From NCBI GenBank assembly GCA_030673345.1, contig DAOVJH010000094.1:1-6183 (forward strand): 6,183 nucleotides of DNA, given 5' to 3'. A program made the position numbers and the translations under genes. Under the pieces are notes generated by a model that saw only the letters and a program-made list of their open reading frames with translations, searched no databases and was not told the DNA's origin. Source of the DNA: Pseudomonadota bacterium. GTDB taxonomy: Bacteria; Pseudomonadota; Gammaproteobacteria; SZUA-229. Shown here piece after piece: positions 1 through 6,183 of this stretch; position 1 is the first letter of the stretch, and each line of letters begins with the position of its first letter.

Positions 1-382
1 GGGCGGCCAGTCGGCGCGGCTGTGTATGGCCGATCTTTCCTCTGATCCCCAGGCCGATATCGAGGCAGATCTTGGGAAGCTGTGTGGTTTTACCCGAGCC
101 GGTCTCACCACACAGTATGGTGACCTGGTTTTCCAGGATGGCCTTTTTGATGAGGTCACTTTTCTGGGCGATAGGTAAAACATCGTGATAAGTGATTTTC
201 GGCAGGTTTTGTTTACGCGACAGGGCCGTTGCTATGGAGCGCTCGATGTCTTTTGCCAGCTGAGAGAGCGATGATTTATCGACCTGTTTTGCCTGCTTGA
301 TCTTTTTTAGACGGCGTCGAAAATGAAACACGTCACACAACATGCATTTATTGATTTTATTACTGAGTAATCGTGTATCCAA
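1..382 (-). CDS. hrpA: ATP-dependent RNA helicase HrpA, N-terminal part (cut by window edge)
   Basis: DEAH-box RNA helicase, a cytoplasmic enzyme of about 1300 residues in Proteobacteria that acts on RNA and translation complexes. Only the first 114-127 codons are present; the rest lies beyond position 1. Reading leftward from the ATG at 343, the Walker A motif GETGSGKT is at residues 79-86, followed by TTQLPKIC and, at the window edge, TQPRRLAA (motif Ia, residues 107-114). This combination is typical of HrpA. Start choice: the ATG at 343 has no clear Shine-Dalgarno. The frame stays open upstream to a TTG at 382, and the extra 13 residues plus MLCDVFHFRRRL resemble the N-terminus I recall for E. 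coli HrpA (SLMLRDRLRFSRRL preceded by about 18 residues). I therefore extend to 382; the start is uncertain, the family is not. The gene is divergent from the phosphoesterase at 642. Confidence 0.9.
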   Translation of the reverse strand, partial: MDTRLLSNKINKCMLCDVFHFRRRLKKIKQAKQVDKSSLSQLAKDIERSIATALSRKQNLPKITYHDVLPIAQKSDLIKKAILENQVTILCGETGSGKTTQLPKICLDIGLGIRGKIGHTQPRRLAA

Positions 383-410
383 GAAAAAGCGCAGAGAAAA
401 TAAAAAACTA

Positions 411-440
411 ATTATATCAGCCTACCCCACCAGGTAACAG
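411..440 (-). promoter_or_regulatory. Putative sigma-70 promoter of hrpA
   Basis: On the minus strand there is an exact TATAAT at 416-411. A weak -35 candidate, CTGTTA (440-435), lies 18 nt upstream. Transcription would begin near 404, about 20 nt before the TTG at 382 or 60 nt before the ATG at 343. The -10 box is exact, the -35 poor, and the call rests on position and consensus only. Confidence 0.4.
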
Positions 441-561
441 AATCAATCCGTTAACACCTAATACAGTAAATCATTAATTTCTAATAAGCCTTTACCTCAA
501 CGATTATAAGGATTTTCCCTATACCCCGGATCACCGTGCATCTTTAGTCTTCCCCTCATCA

Positions 562-591
562 TTAACGACATTAGTGACGCTGGCCTATAGC
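562..591 (+). promoter_or_regulatory. Weak promoter candidate for the 642 phosphoesterase gene
   Basis: TTAACG (562-567), 18 nt, TATAGC (586-591): four of six matches to consensus in each box. The predicted start is near 598, giving a leader of about 45 nt. It sits inside the inverted repeat at 571-600. No better rightward promoter was found by eye in 383-641. Confidence 0.25.
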
Positions 592-600
592 CGTCACAAA
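571..600. repeat. Imperfect inverted repeat in the phosphoesterase promoter region (possible operator)
   Basis: TTAGTGACG (571-579) and CGTCACAAA (592-600) are inverted copies matching at 8 of 9 positions, separated by 12 nt. A partly similar direct copy, ATTAACGAC (561-569), immediately precedes ATTAGTGAC (570-578). The spacing suits a dimeric DNA-binding protein and the repeat covers the candidate -10 box, but no regulator family is recognised. Confidence 0.3.
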
Positions 601-630
601 CTATGGCCGGCATAAATTATTAAAAATTGT

Positions 631-635
631 GGAGG
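631..635 (+). promoter_or_regulatory. Ribosome binding site fixing the start at 642
   Basis: GGAGG lies 6 nt before the ATG at 642. This rules out the in-frame TTG at 627, which would put the Shine-Dalgarno inside the coding region. The ATG start also gives a normal signal peptide. Confidence 0.85.
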
Positions 636-641
636 ATAAAA

Positions 642-2873
642 ATGAAACATAAGTCACAAGCTTTTACGGGGTGTAAGACCCTGCTATCGGTCGCTCTTGC
701 GATCGGCTCTATCAGCTCACCAGCCTTTGCCGATGACGACGATATCATCACACTGATCGAGATGGGTGATCTTCACGGCACACTGGTGCCACACGCAGCT
801 ATCATGAAAAATCCTGATGGCAGCGAATATGAAGCAGCCAGTTCCGGCGGTCTTGCTCGATTAAAAACAGTGGTTGATGGCATCCGTGCTGACAACTCCG
901 AAGCTGTCTTACTCTCTGCAGGCGACCTGACTCACGGCAGTGCAGAAACCCTGTTCACTGTCGGCGATGCAATGATGATACCGATGAATGCTTTTGGCAT
1001 CGATGTCTACACACCGGGTAACTGGGACTTCGGTTATGGCGCGGCTGTATTCCGTAATCGTTTTACCGCAGCAGGCCCTAAGCCGACCATGCCGGGCAAT
1101 ATCCGTACCATGTCAAGCTATCTCAGTTGTGATGATGTGCCTGTTATCGCTGGCCTTACTGACGTGGCTAGCGGTTATAAATGTGTTGAACTTACAAGTG
1201 CTAACCTGCCGCCTCAAGCGAATAACAACACGCCAGAAGGCATGGGTGTCATCAAAGCAAACTTCACGACGGTTGCGGCTAATCTTTATAATGCAGCCCC
1301 TCTGCCAGCATTTTTACACGGCACACCTGTATTACCAGCTTATAAGATGCTGGAACGCAACGGCACAAAAATTGCCGTTATCGGTATTACTGCCTCTATC
1401 GTTCCGCAGCAGGCCGATGCCTTTAATATCACCTTCCGCTTCACTCAGGGTGTTGATGAACTGCCTGGCATAATCGAAACGGTCAAAGGACTTGGTGCTG
1501 AACTGATCGTCGTTCAGTCTGAGCTTGGTCTGCCGCAGAACATCAAGATCGCACAAAACTTTAAAGACATCGACGTGATGTATTCTGCACACACTCACGA
1601 AGTAACACTGGGTGCCCTGCTGGTTTCAAAGAGAAAGATCACAAGAACAACACCAGGAGAAAAACTAAGCTGGCGTGAACGTTTTCAGCTTGCCAGGGGC
1701 GCTGCGATCGTTGTTGAAACCAATCGTGATATGTATGTCGGCCGTCTCGATCTTGAGATGAGCCGTGGACGCATCTCTGATTTTAGCTGGGAAGCGATTC
1801 CTGTTGATGAGTCTGTTGCAGAAGACCCTGCCATGGCAGAGCTGGTTGCAGCTATAGAAGAAGACTTTATTGCGGGAACAGATAATACCGTTGTACGTCA
1901 TTCTTTCATGCCTGGCGGTTTCCTTAATCCGGCAGTAAAAGGCCTTCAGCTTGTTGATGACCTGGACACTGTCGTGGGTTATACCGACACCTTACTGCTA
2001 AGACATCACGTACTGGAAGACACGCTGAACAACTTCATTGCTGACGGTATCCTGTCCGTCTCTGATAGTGTTGCAGATGTAAGAAACGTACCCGGTTGGG
2101 AAAATGGTGTAGACATTTCTATGGCAAATGGTTTCCGTTTTGGTAATGCTGTATTACCAGGTGGTGCCATTACTCTACGTGACCTGTACACCTGGTTCCC
2201 GATAGCGCCTGCTGTCAACATCGCAGACTTCTCGGGCCAATCTATCCAGAACAGTCTGAATACCATCTTAGGTGCAGTCTTTGACCGTAATGTATTCATG
2301 CAGCGTGGTGGCTGGTATTTAGGTCTTGCTAATATGGAACAGAAGATCGACCTCAAAAATCGCCCATTTAGCAGTTCAGGCAGCCGTGTTGTTGAAACAA
2401 GAATCGGTGGCCAGCCACTGGACCTGGGAAAACGCTATGTCTTTGCTTCATGCTACGGACACGGCAATCCACTGGATGACGTCTGTCGTACTGGCGGCGG
2501 TGCAAATCACAAGTTCTTCCAGTTAGCTGATGCAGACGATTACAGCAGTGATATCACGCTGTCTGATCCGGTTAACAGCGAAGGCGTTATCATCGGTCCT
2601 TTTGTTAAACAGGTTGCACCGAATAACTTCCTGCACCCTGTACATGCATTACGCCGTTACCTGGATAGCCTGACAGATAACACCGTGACCGATGCGCAGT
2701 TTGGTGTTGGGCAAGGTCGTGTGACAACAGTGGATTCAACATCATCGCCGATTTTGCCAGAAGATGAGAGCCTACAGATTGGGCAGCCGAACAACACACC
2801 AGACACTACATTTGTTCAGCCACCATTTGGAGCAGGTCCAGCTTTCTTTAGCGGTCATATACATGACAACTAA
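642..2873 (+). CDS. Exported 5'-nucleotidase/SoxB-like metallophosphoesterase with altered active site
   Basis: A 743-residue periplasmic protein of the UshA/5'-nucleotidase family, whose members hydrolyse nucleotides or UDP-sugars at a two-metal centre; SoxB of sulfur oxidation shares the fold. A Sec signal peptide ends at PAFA (27-30), then DDDD. The metallophosphatase domain spans about 35-325: MGDLHG (D43, H45), SAGDLTHG (D95), GNWDFGYG (N127) and AHTHEV (H317, H319) match the metal ligands. The C-terminal nucleotidase domain (about 440-695) shows TLNNFIADGI, GAITLRDLYTWFP and RGGWYLGLANM. Odd points: the catalytic His of GNHE is Trp128, as in the SoxB motif I recall, and the expected metal-ligand His of the SHLG/THMG motif is Glu294 (SELG). 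Cysteine pairs C163/C181 and C604/C615 could form disulfides. About 50 extra residues (694-743), Pro/Gly-rich, end in GHIHDN. The gene is closed by a terminator at 2921 and is probably a single-gene transcript. The family is secure; the substrate is unknown and UshA-like activity should not be assumed. Confidence 0.85.
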   Translation: MKHKSQAFTGCKTLLSVALAIGSISSPAFADDDDIITLIEMGDLHGTLVPHAAIMKNPDGSEYEAASSGGLARLKTVVDGIRADNSEAVLLSAGDLTHGSAETLFTVGDAMMIPMNAFGIDVYTPGNWDFGYGAAVFRNRFTAAGPKPTMPGNIRTMSSYLSCDDVPVIAGLTDVASGYKCVELTSANLPPQANNNTPEGMGVIKANFTTVAANLYNAAPLPAFLHGTPVLPAYKMLERNGTKIAVIGITASIVPQQADAFNITFRFTQGVDELPGIIETVKGLGAELIVVQSELGLPQNIKIAQNFKDIDVMYSAHTHEVTLGALLVSKRKITRTTPGEKLSWRERFQLARGAAIVVETNRDMYVGRLDLEMSRGRISDFSWEAIPVDESVAEDPAMAELVAAIEEDFIAGTDNTVVRHSFMPGGFLNPAVKGLQLVDDLDTVVGYTDTLLLRHHVLEDTLNNFIADGILSVSDSVADVRNVPGWENGVDISMANGFRFGNAVLPGGAITLRDLYTWFPIAPAVNIADFSGQSIQNSLNTILGAVFDRNVFMQRGGWYLGLANMEQKIDLKNRPFSSSGSRVVETRIGGQPLDLGKRYVFASCYGHGNPLDDVCRTGGGANHKFFQLADADDYSSDITLSDPVNSEGVIIGPFVKQVAPNNFLHPVHALRRYLDSLTDNTVTDAQFGVGQGRVTTVDSTSSPILPEDESLQIGQPNNTPDTTFVQPPFGAGPAFFSGHIHDN

Positions 2874-2920
2874 GCGTTGATTCCAGAATACAAGGAGAAA
2901 TATATATTCAAGGAAGTGTT

Positions 2921-2952
2921 GAAAGGCGGCGTTTAGCCGCCTTTCTTTTTTT
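2921..2952 (+). terminator. Rho-independent terminator
   Basis: A perfect 10-bp stem, GAAAGGCGGC (2921-2930) with GCCGCCTTTC (2936-2945), has a 5-nt loop and is followed by seven T (2946-2952). It lies 47 nt after the phosphoesterase stop and separates that gene from the sensor operon. Confidence 0.92.
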
Positions 2953-2976
2953 CTGCACAAAATAACAATGAATACA

Positions 2977-2989
2977 TTTAACGGTTAAA
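2977..2989. repeat. 13-bp perfect palindrome upstream of the sensor operon (possible operator)
   Basis: TTTAAC (2977-2982), G, GTTAAA (2984-2989) is a perfect inverted repeat, about 25 nt upstream of a candidate -10 box and 66 nt before the 3055 start. This is where an activator would usually bind. The response regulator at 5375 is one possible ligand; this is position-based inference. Confidence 0.35.
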
Positions 2990-3013
2990 CGTCTATGAAC
3001 TGTATCTTATGAC

Positions 3014-3019
3014 TATACT
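3014..3019 (+). promoter_or_regulatory. Candidate -10 box for the binding protein-kinase-regulator operon
   Basis: TATACT matches five of six positions of TATAAT and would give a transcript start near 3026. No good -35 sits 16-18 nt upstream, as expected if the promoter needs an activator, perhaps at the palindrome 2977-2989. Some promoter should lie here, because the terminator at 2921-2952 blocks read-through. Confidence 0.3.
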
Positions 3020-3054
3020 TGTAGCCAGGTATCTTCAGGCTTCATTTTTATTGC

Positions 3055-3939
3055 ATGCATATATACGACAGACCTGGCAAGACTTTCAGAAAACTATCGC
3101 TTGTTATCTATTTCGGGCTTGCCCTGTGCTACCCGCTAACTTCTTCAGCCAGTGAACAGTCCAATAATGAACAATCAAGTTGCAAGGAAGTCCGTCCGAT
3201 TATCTTTGGCATTCTTCCCTTCGTCAGCGCAGAACAACTCGTGATCCGATTTTCACCGCTAGCACAATACCTCTCTAAGAATCTTCACGTCCCTGTCCGA
3301 CTCGAGACAGCACCGAATTTTGTGGAGTTTGCACGGCGTACCCACGAGGACCAGCGCTACGACATCCTGTTCACCGCACCACATTTTTACCCCCAGGCAC
3401 ACAGCAAAGCAGGTTACCGATTGATCGCGGGTGTTGATTCACCGGGTATGTGGGCGGTTATTGTCGTGCCCAAAAAAAGTCCGATTCATAACATCGAGGA
3501 TCTGTCAGGAAAACGCCTGGCAACCGTTCACCCAGCAGGCCTGGCAACCTTACTGGTCAGAAAATATTTATCTGATGCAGGCATCGATCCCGATGTAGAC
3601 ATCACCATGATCAGTACACCTTCACATGATGCTTCCCTGCTCTCTTCGTATCACGGCGTTACAGATGCATCAGCCCTGATGTCTCCGCCTTACGAATCAT
3701 CCAGTGCCAGAGTAAAAGAAAACATGCGCATCATCGCAAAAACAGAAAGTACGCCACATATTCCTATAAGCGTAAGCCCCAGGATCAGTGAAAGCTGCGC
3801 AACTGAAATAAGCAAGATATTATTGCAGATGGGGACATCTGCAGAAGGACAAGCCGTACTGAGCCACAACAGTTTTTCTGGTTTCAAGAAAACCCGTCCC
3901 GAAGATTATGAAAAAGTTAGAGATCTTCTGGCTAGATAA
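3055..3939 (+). CDS. PhnD-like periplasmic substrate-binding protein (orphan, likely sensor partner)
   Basis: A 294-residue exported protein of the phosphate/phosphite/phosphonate-binding PhnD-like family. The signal peptide has a basic n-region (R6, K9, R12, K13), a hydrophobic core (15-29) and probable cleavage after SSA (30-32); C25 is not in a good lipobox. Family features: IIFGILPF near the start of the mature protein, FSPLAQYLSKNL (67-77), RYDILFTAPHFY (101-112), the hinge-region IEDLSGKRLATVHPAG (147-162) and a C-terminal GFKK (276-279). C43 and C248 could pair. No permease or ATPase gene adjoins it. Instead its stop is 3 nt before the histidine kinase start, pointing to a sensing role, as with TorT-TorS, LuxP-LuxQ or the PhnD-like domain of TtrS. 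The start has no clear Shine-Dalgarno, but an in-frame TAG at 3022 and no other start codon between leave 3055 as the only good choice. The ligand cannot be read from the sequence. Confidence 0.85.
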   Translation: MHIYDRPGKTFRKLSLVIYFGLALCYPLTSSASEQSNNEQSSCKEVRPIIFGILPFVSAEQLVIRFSPLAQYLSKNLHVPVRLETAPNFVEFARRTHEDQRYDILFTAPHFYPQAHSKAGYRLIAGVDSPGMWAVIVVPKKSPIHNIEDLSGKRLATVHPAGLATLLVRKYLSDAGIDPDVDITMISTPSHDASLLSSYHGVTDASALMSPPYESSSARVKENMRIIAKTESTPHIPISVSPRISESCATEISKILLQMGTSAEGQAVLSHNSFSGFKKTRPEDYEKVRDLLAR

Positions 3940-3942
3940 AAT

Positions 3943-5385
3943 ATGATGCCTGAATTTACCTCTCTATTTCATTCGCTGCGCTTTCGGCTGATCGCCAGCG
4001 TTGTTACCATCGAGATCATCATGCTTTCGCTGCTGGTGTGGAATAATATCTCCATCATCCATACCACGCACACTGACCGTCTCAGAGACACAGCGACGAG
4101 CATGATCCAGCAGATAGCCAATACCTCAGGTAATCACATGGTTGCTGTGGATTACGCAACACTGAAAGATTATCTGAGCAATATCATTAGTTATAAAGAA
4201 TTATCTTATCTAGTTATTGCCGACCGGGATGACAACAGTGTTATCGCGCTGGGCACCGTGTCGCCCGAAGTCAGACCTGAAATTGATTCACACCCCGCAC
4301 AAGTTAACGATGGTGTTTTTGATATCGCACAGGACATAAAGGTTGCAGGCCAGCCCATGGGCCGCGTGTTGATGGGTTTCTCTCTTTCACTGATGGACGA
4401 CGCCATTTCTAAATCACGTAATCGAGGCATTACCATCGCTTTGATTGAGATCATCCTGACCATCATCGTGACCATTTTTATCGGTCTGGGCCTGACCCGA
4501 AGGTTGGGCATACTGTCTAAAGCTGCCGCTGAAGTCGAAGCAGGCAATTATTCTGTCAGTGTACCGACAGAAACAAATGACGAGGTTGGAAAAACAGCCG
4601 CAGCATTTAACAATATGGTTGCCGAAATTTCCAAAAGGACACAACAATTATTGCAGGAAGAAAAAAAGACACACCAACTACTCAAAGAAAACCGCTTACT
4701 GATACAAAAATCACTGGAAGTACAGGAAGAAGAACGTAAGAACCTGGCTCGAGAATTACACGATGAGCTCGGGCAGTGTATAACGGCTATTCAGGCCGAT
4801 GCAAAATCCATCAGAGACCTGTCACCACAATGTGACCAGCGCATCATTACCAGCGCTGACGCCATATTAAATGTTTCTTCTCATATCTATGATGTTGTCC
4901 ATTCCATGATGCATCTGTTGCGCCCCAGTGTTCTGGATAACCTGGGTCTTGTCGAAGCTTTAAAGGAAGAAATTCATGACTGGAATAAACGCAACCCGAA
5001 GACAAGCTGCATACATACTTTTATTGGCGACCTATCCACTCTGGGCGAACGCACCAATATAAGCATTTATCGTATCGTTCAGGAATGCCTGACAAACATA
5101 ACAAAACATGCCTCTGCGGCACACGTCAATATCAAGCTGGATAATGACTCGGAAAAACTGCATCTAACGATTAACGATGACGGCGTGGGTATGGTAAAAG
5201 ATCCGACAAGTCAGCACCTGGGTCTCGGGCTTATCGGCATGCGCGAGCGTATACAGGCCTTAAACGGTGTATTTTTCTATGAGACCTCAAGCGAGTGTGG
5301 CTTCCGGATTTCTATTCACATCCCGCTTGATACCGATACCAAAACAAGAGAGAGCAAAACATTAGCATCAAGCCATGGACAATAA
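3943..5385 (+). CDS. Membrane sensor histidine kinase, HAMP plus HisKA_3 (NarX/UhpB/DegS type)
   Basis: A 480-residue inner-membrane kinase. TM1 is about residues 14-34, followed by a periplasmic region of about 125 residues (36-160), TM2 (163-184), HAMP (185-237, ending in NDEVGKTAAAFNNM) and a charged coiled-coil linker (228-265). The dimerisation/phosphoacceptor motif RELHDELGQ carries H273. LRPSVLDNLGLVEAL (326-340) is the usual signature of this kinase class. The ATPase domain has the N-box around N385 (IVQECLTNITKHA), NDDGVGM (411-417) and GLGLIGMRERI (427-437). All catalytic motifs look intact, so it should be active. The periplasmic part is predicted to be a small PAS/Cache-like sensor with YATLKDYLSNI and YLVIADRDDNSVIALG, but I cannot name a family. 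Start: ATG at 3943, or the adjacent ATG at 3946. It follows the PhnD-like gene by 3 nt and overlaps the regulator gene by 11 nt, so the three are probably translationally coupled. Confidence 0.92.
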   Translation: MMPEFTSLFHSLRFRLIASVVTIEIIMLSLLVWNNISIIHTTHTDRLRDTATSMIQQIANTSGNHMVAVDYATLKDYLSNIISYKELSYLVIADRDDNSVIALGTVSPEVRPEIDSHPAQVNDGVFDIAQDIKVAGQPMGRVLMGFSLSLMDDAISKSRNRGITIALIEIILTIIVTIFIGLGLTRRLGILSKAAAEVEAGNYSVSVPTETNDEVGKTAAAFNNMVAEISKRTQQLLQEEKKTHQLLKENRLLIQKSLEVQEEERKNLARELHDELGQCITAIQADAKSIRDLSPQCDQRIITSADAILNVSSHIYDVVHSMMHLLRPSVLDNLGLVEALKEEIHDWNKRNPKTSCIHTFIGDLSTLGERTNISIYRIVQECLTNITKHASAAHVNIKLDNDSEKLHLTINDDGVGMVKDPTSQHLGLGLIGMRERIQALNGVFFYETSSECGFRISIHIPLDTDTKTRESKTLASSHGQ

Positions 5386-6022
5386 TAACAAAATAAATGT
5401 ATTGCTGGCAGATGATCATGAAGTTGTTCGTGCAGGTTACTGCCGCCTGTTTGAAGCAACGCCTGACATTACGGTTGTGTCAGAAGCGGAGGATGGCGAA
5501 TCTGCCTACAGACAATATTTCGAACACAAGCCTGATGTTTTGGTCATGGATATCTCAATGCCAGGTATCGATGGCCTCGAGGCAAGCCGTAAGATCCTGG
5601 CCAAAGATAAAGATGCAAAAATTCTGGTCTTCAGTGTTTATGAAAATGAGGTCTACCTGAAACGCTCACTCGATCTGGGTGTTCTCGGTTATATATCCAA
5701 ACGCAGCGCTTCACAGGTCATGATCGAAGCTGTCCGACAGATTGCATCAGGTACTTTATATGTAGGACAGGAAATGATGCCCTACCTGGTGCAGTCCAGA
5801 AATGCTGAAGATGGCGATACCATGTCGACCTTATCACCCAGGGAGTTCGAAGTTTTTCTTTTACTGGCCGACAGTAAATCGGTCAATGAGATAGCAGAGC
5901 TGCTTAACCTGAGTCCTAAAACAGTCGGCCATCATTACACCAACCTGAGAAACAAACTGGGCATCAATGATATCGCCGGTTTAACTCGTCTCGCTATACG
6001 TCACGGTCTGATGGACGCCTGA
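5375..6022 (+). CDS. Two-component response regulator, REC plus LuxR-type HTH (NarL/UhpA family)
   Basis: A 215-residue cytoplasmic transcription regulator, the normal length for this family. The receiver domain (about 6-122) has the acidic pair D13/D14, phosphoacceptor D59 in VLVMDISMPG, the switch residue S87 (FSVYEN) and K109 in GYISKR. A linker (135-150) leads to the DNA-binding domain: LSPREFEVFLLLADSKSV (153-170) and the helix-turn-helix NEIAELLNLSPKTVGHHYTNLRNKLGI (171-197). DISMPGIDGLE and the SKR ending of the Lys motif resemble UhpA more than NarL, but there is no UhpB-type MASE1 kinase or sugar-phosphate transporter here, so the uhpA name is not applied. The ATG lies inside the kinase gene (11-nt overlap) with only a distant purine run (GAGAGAG near 5347), suggesting coupled translation. 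Its partner is almost certainly the kinase at 3943. Target sites are unknown; the palindrome at 2977 and the gene at 6058 are candidates. Confidence 0.93.
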   Translation: MDNNNKINVLLADDHEVVRAGYCRLFEATPDITVVSEAEDGESAYRQYFEHKPDVLVMDISMPGIDGLEASRKILAKDKDAKILVFSVYENEVYLKRSLDLGVLGYISKRSASQVMIEAVRQIASGTLYVGQEMMPYLVQSRNAEDGDTMSTLSPREFEVFLLLADSKSVNEIAELLNLSPKTVGHHYTNLRNKLGINDIAGLTRLAIRHGLMDA

Positions 6023-6057
6023 TGAAACTTTCAAATAGAGAATAAATACAGATACTA

Positions 6058-6183
6058 ATGCTGCGCTCAAACGACAATTGCCTCACAGTCACTGTAGCGT
6101 TTATCTGCCTTATTAATGCGAGCTCTACCATCGCTGCTAACTGGTTAATGTTGCAGGGCACAGAACACCCTTTTGCACCGGAA
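6058..6183 (+). CDS. Exported protein, N-terminal 42 codons (cut by window edge)
   Basis: An open frame of 42 codons runs to the window end. Residues 1-27 look like a Sec signal peptide: a short n-region with R3, a hydrophobic core (about 9-20, TVTVAFICLI) and probable cleavage after TIAA (24-27). The mature protein begins NWLMLQGTEHPFAPE. I think a similar start occurs in outer-membrane, porin-like proteins, but this is from memory and weak. It lies 35 nt after the response regulator stop with no terminator, so it is probably in the same operon. The Shine-Dalgarno is poor (AGAG at 6037-6040, 17 nt away), so the exact start is uncertain. Confidence 0.6.
   Translation, partial: MLRSNDNCLTVTVAFICLINASSTIAANWLMLQGTEHPFAPE

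Noticed and set aside
627..641. TTG start for the phosphoesterase, adding MWRIK
   Set aside because: The GGAGG ribosome binding site (631-635) would be inside the gene, and the ATG at 642 is ideally spaced from it.
988..1473. 161-codon plus-strand frame inside the phosphoesterase gene
   Set aside because: It overlaps in another frame a gene with clear domain motifs, and its own translation shows no family signal.
642..2873. Naming the phosphoesterase ushA or soxB
   Set aside because: Active-site motifs differ from both (W128 against the UshA His; N127 and E294 against the SoxB motif), and no sox genes are in the window.
2892..2967. AAGGAGA followed by an open frame starting at an ATA/ATT codon after the phosphoesterase
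   Set aside because: No normal start codon, and the frame runs through the terminator hairpin.
4206..4647. Minus-strand frames of 113 and 77 codons under the kinase gene
   Set aside because: They are antisense shadows of the HAMP/TM2 region; no start signal or recognisable motif.
5375..6022. Naming the regulator uhpA
   Set aside because: It resembles UhpA in the receiver domain, but the partner kinase lacks the UhpB multi-spanning membrane domain and no sugar-phosphate transporter is present.
6022..6045. ATG overlapping the regulator stop, frame MKLSNRE
   Set aside because: Only seven codons before a stop and no ribosome binding site; probably chance.

Overview
The window reads as a piece of a gammaproteobacterial chromosome of moderate GC. 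The evidence is an HrpA-type DEAH helicase, Sec signal peptides, and a NarL/UhpA-style two-component pair. The species cannot be named from the sequence. No mobile element, CRISPR array, tRNA or rRNA is visible.

Layout. Positions 1-382 (minus strand) hold the N-terminal end of hrpA, cut by the window edge. A divergent intergenic region (383-641) carries a TATAAT box facing hrpA and an inverted repeat over a weak promoter facing right. Positions 642-2873 (plus) encode a large exported UshA/SoxB-type metallophosphoesterase with two altered active-site positions. A perfect 10-bp hairpin with a T-run (2921-2952) ends that transcript. After a short promoter region with a 13-bp palindrome, a compact plus-strand operon starts: a stand-alone PhnD-like periplasmic binding protein (3055-3939), a membrane histidine kinase 3 nt later (3943-5385), and a LuxR-type response regulator overlapping the kinase by 11 nt (5375-6022). 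After 35 nt with no terminator comes the start of another exported protein (6058 to the window end).

How the genes may work together (inference). No ABC permease or ATPase lies beside the PhnD-like protein, and it is tightly coupled to the kinase. It therefore looks like a periplasmic co-receptor rather than a transport component, giving a three-component sensor: binding protein, kinase, DNA-binding regulator. The partial exported protein downstream, and possibly the upstream phosphoesterase, are candidate targets. The ligand is unknown. A phosphorus compound fits the PhnD and nucleotidase folds. A sulfur oxyanion is the alternative, because the tetrathionate sensor TtrS carries a PhnD-like domain and the phosphoesterase has a SoxB-like Trp in its active-site motif.
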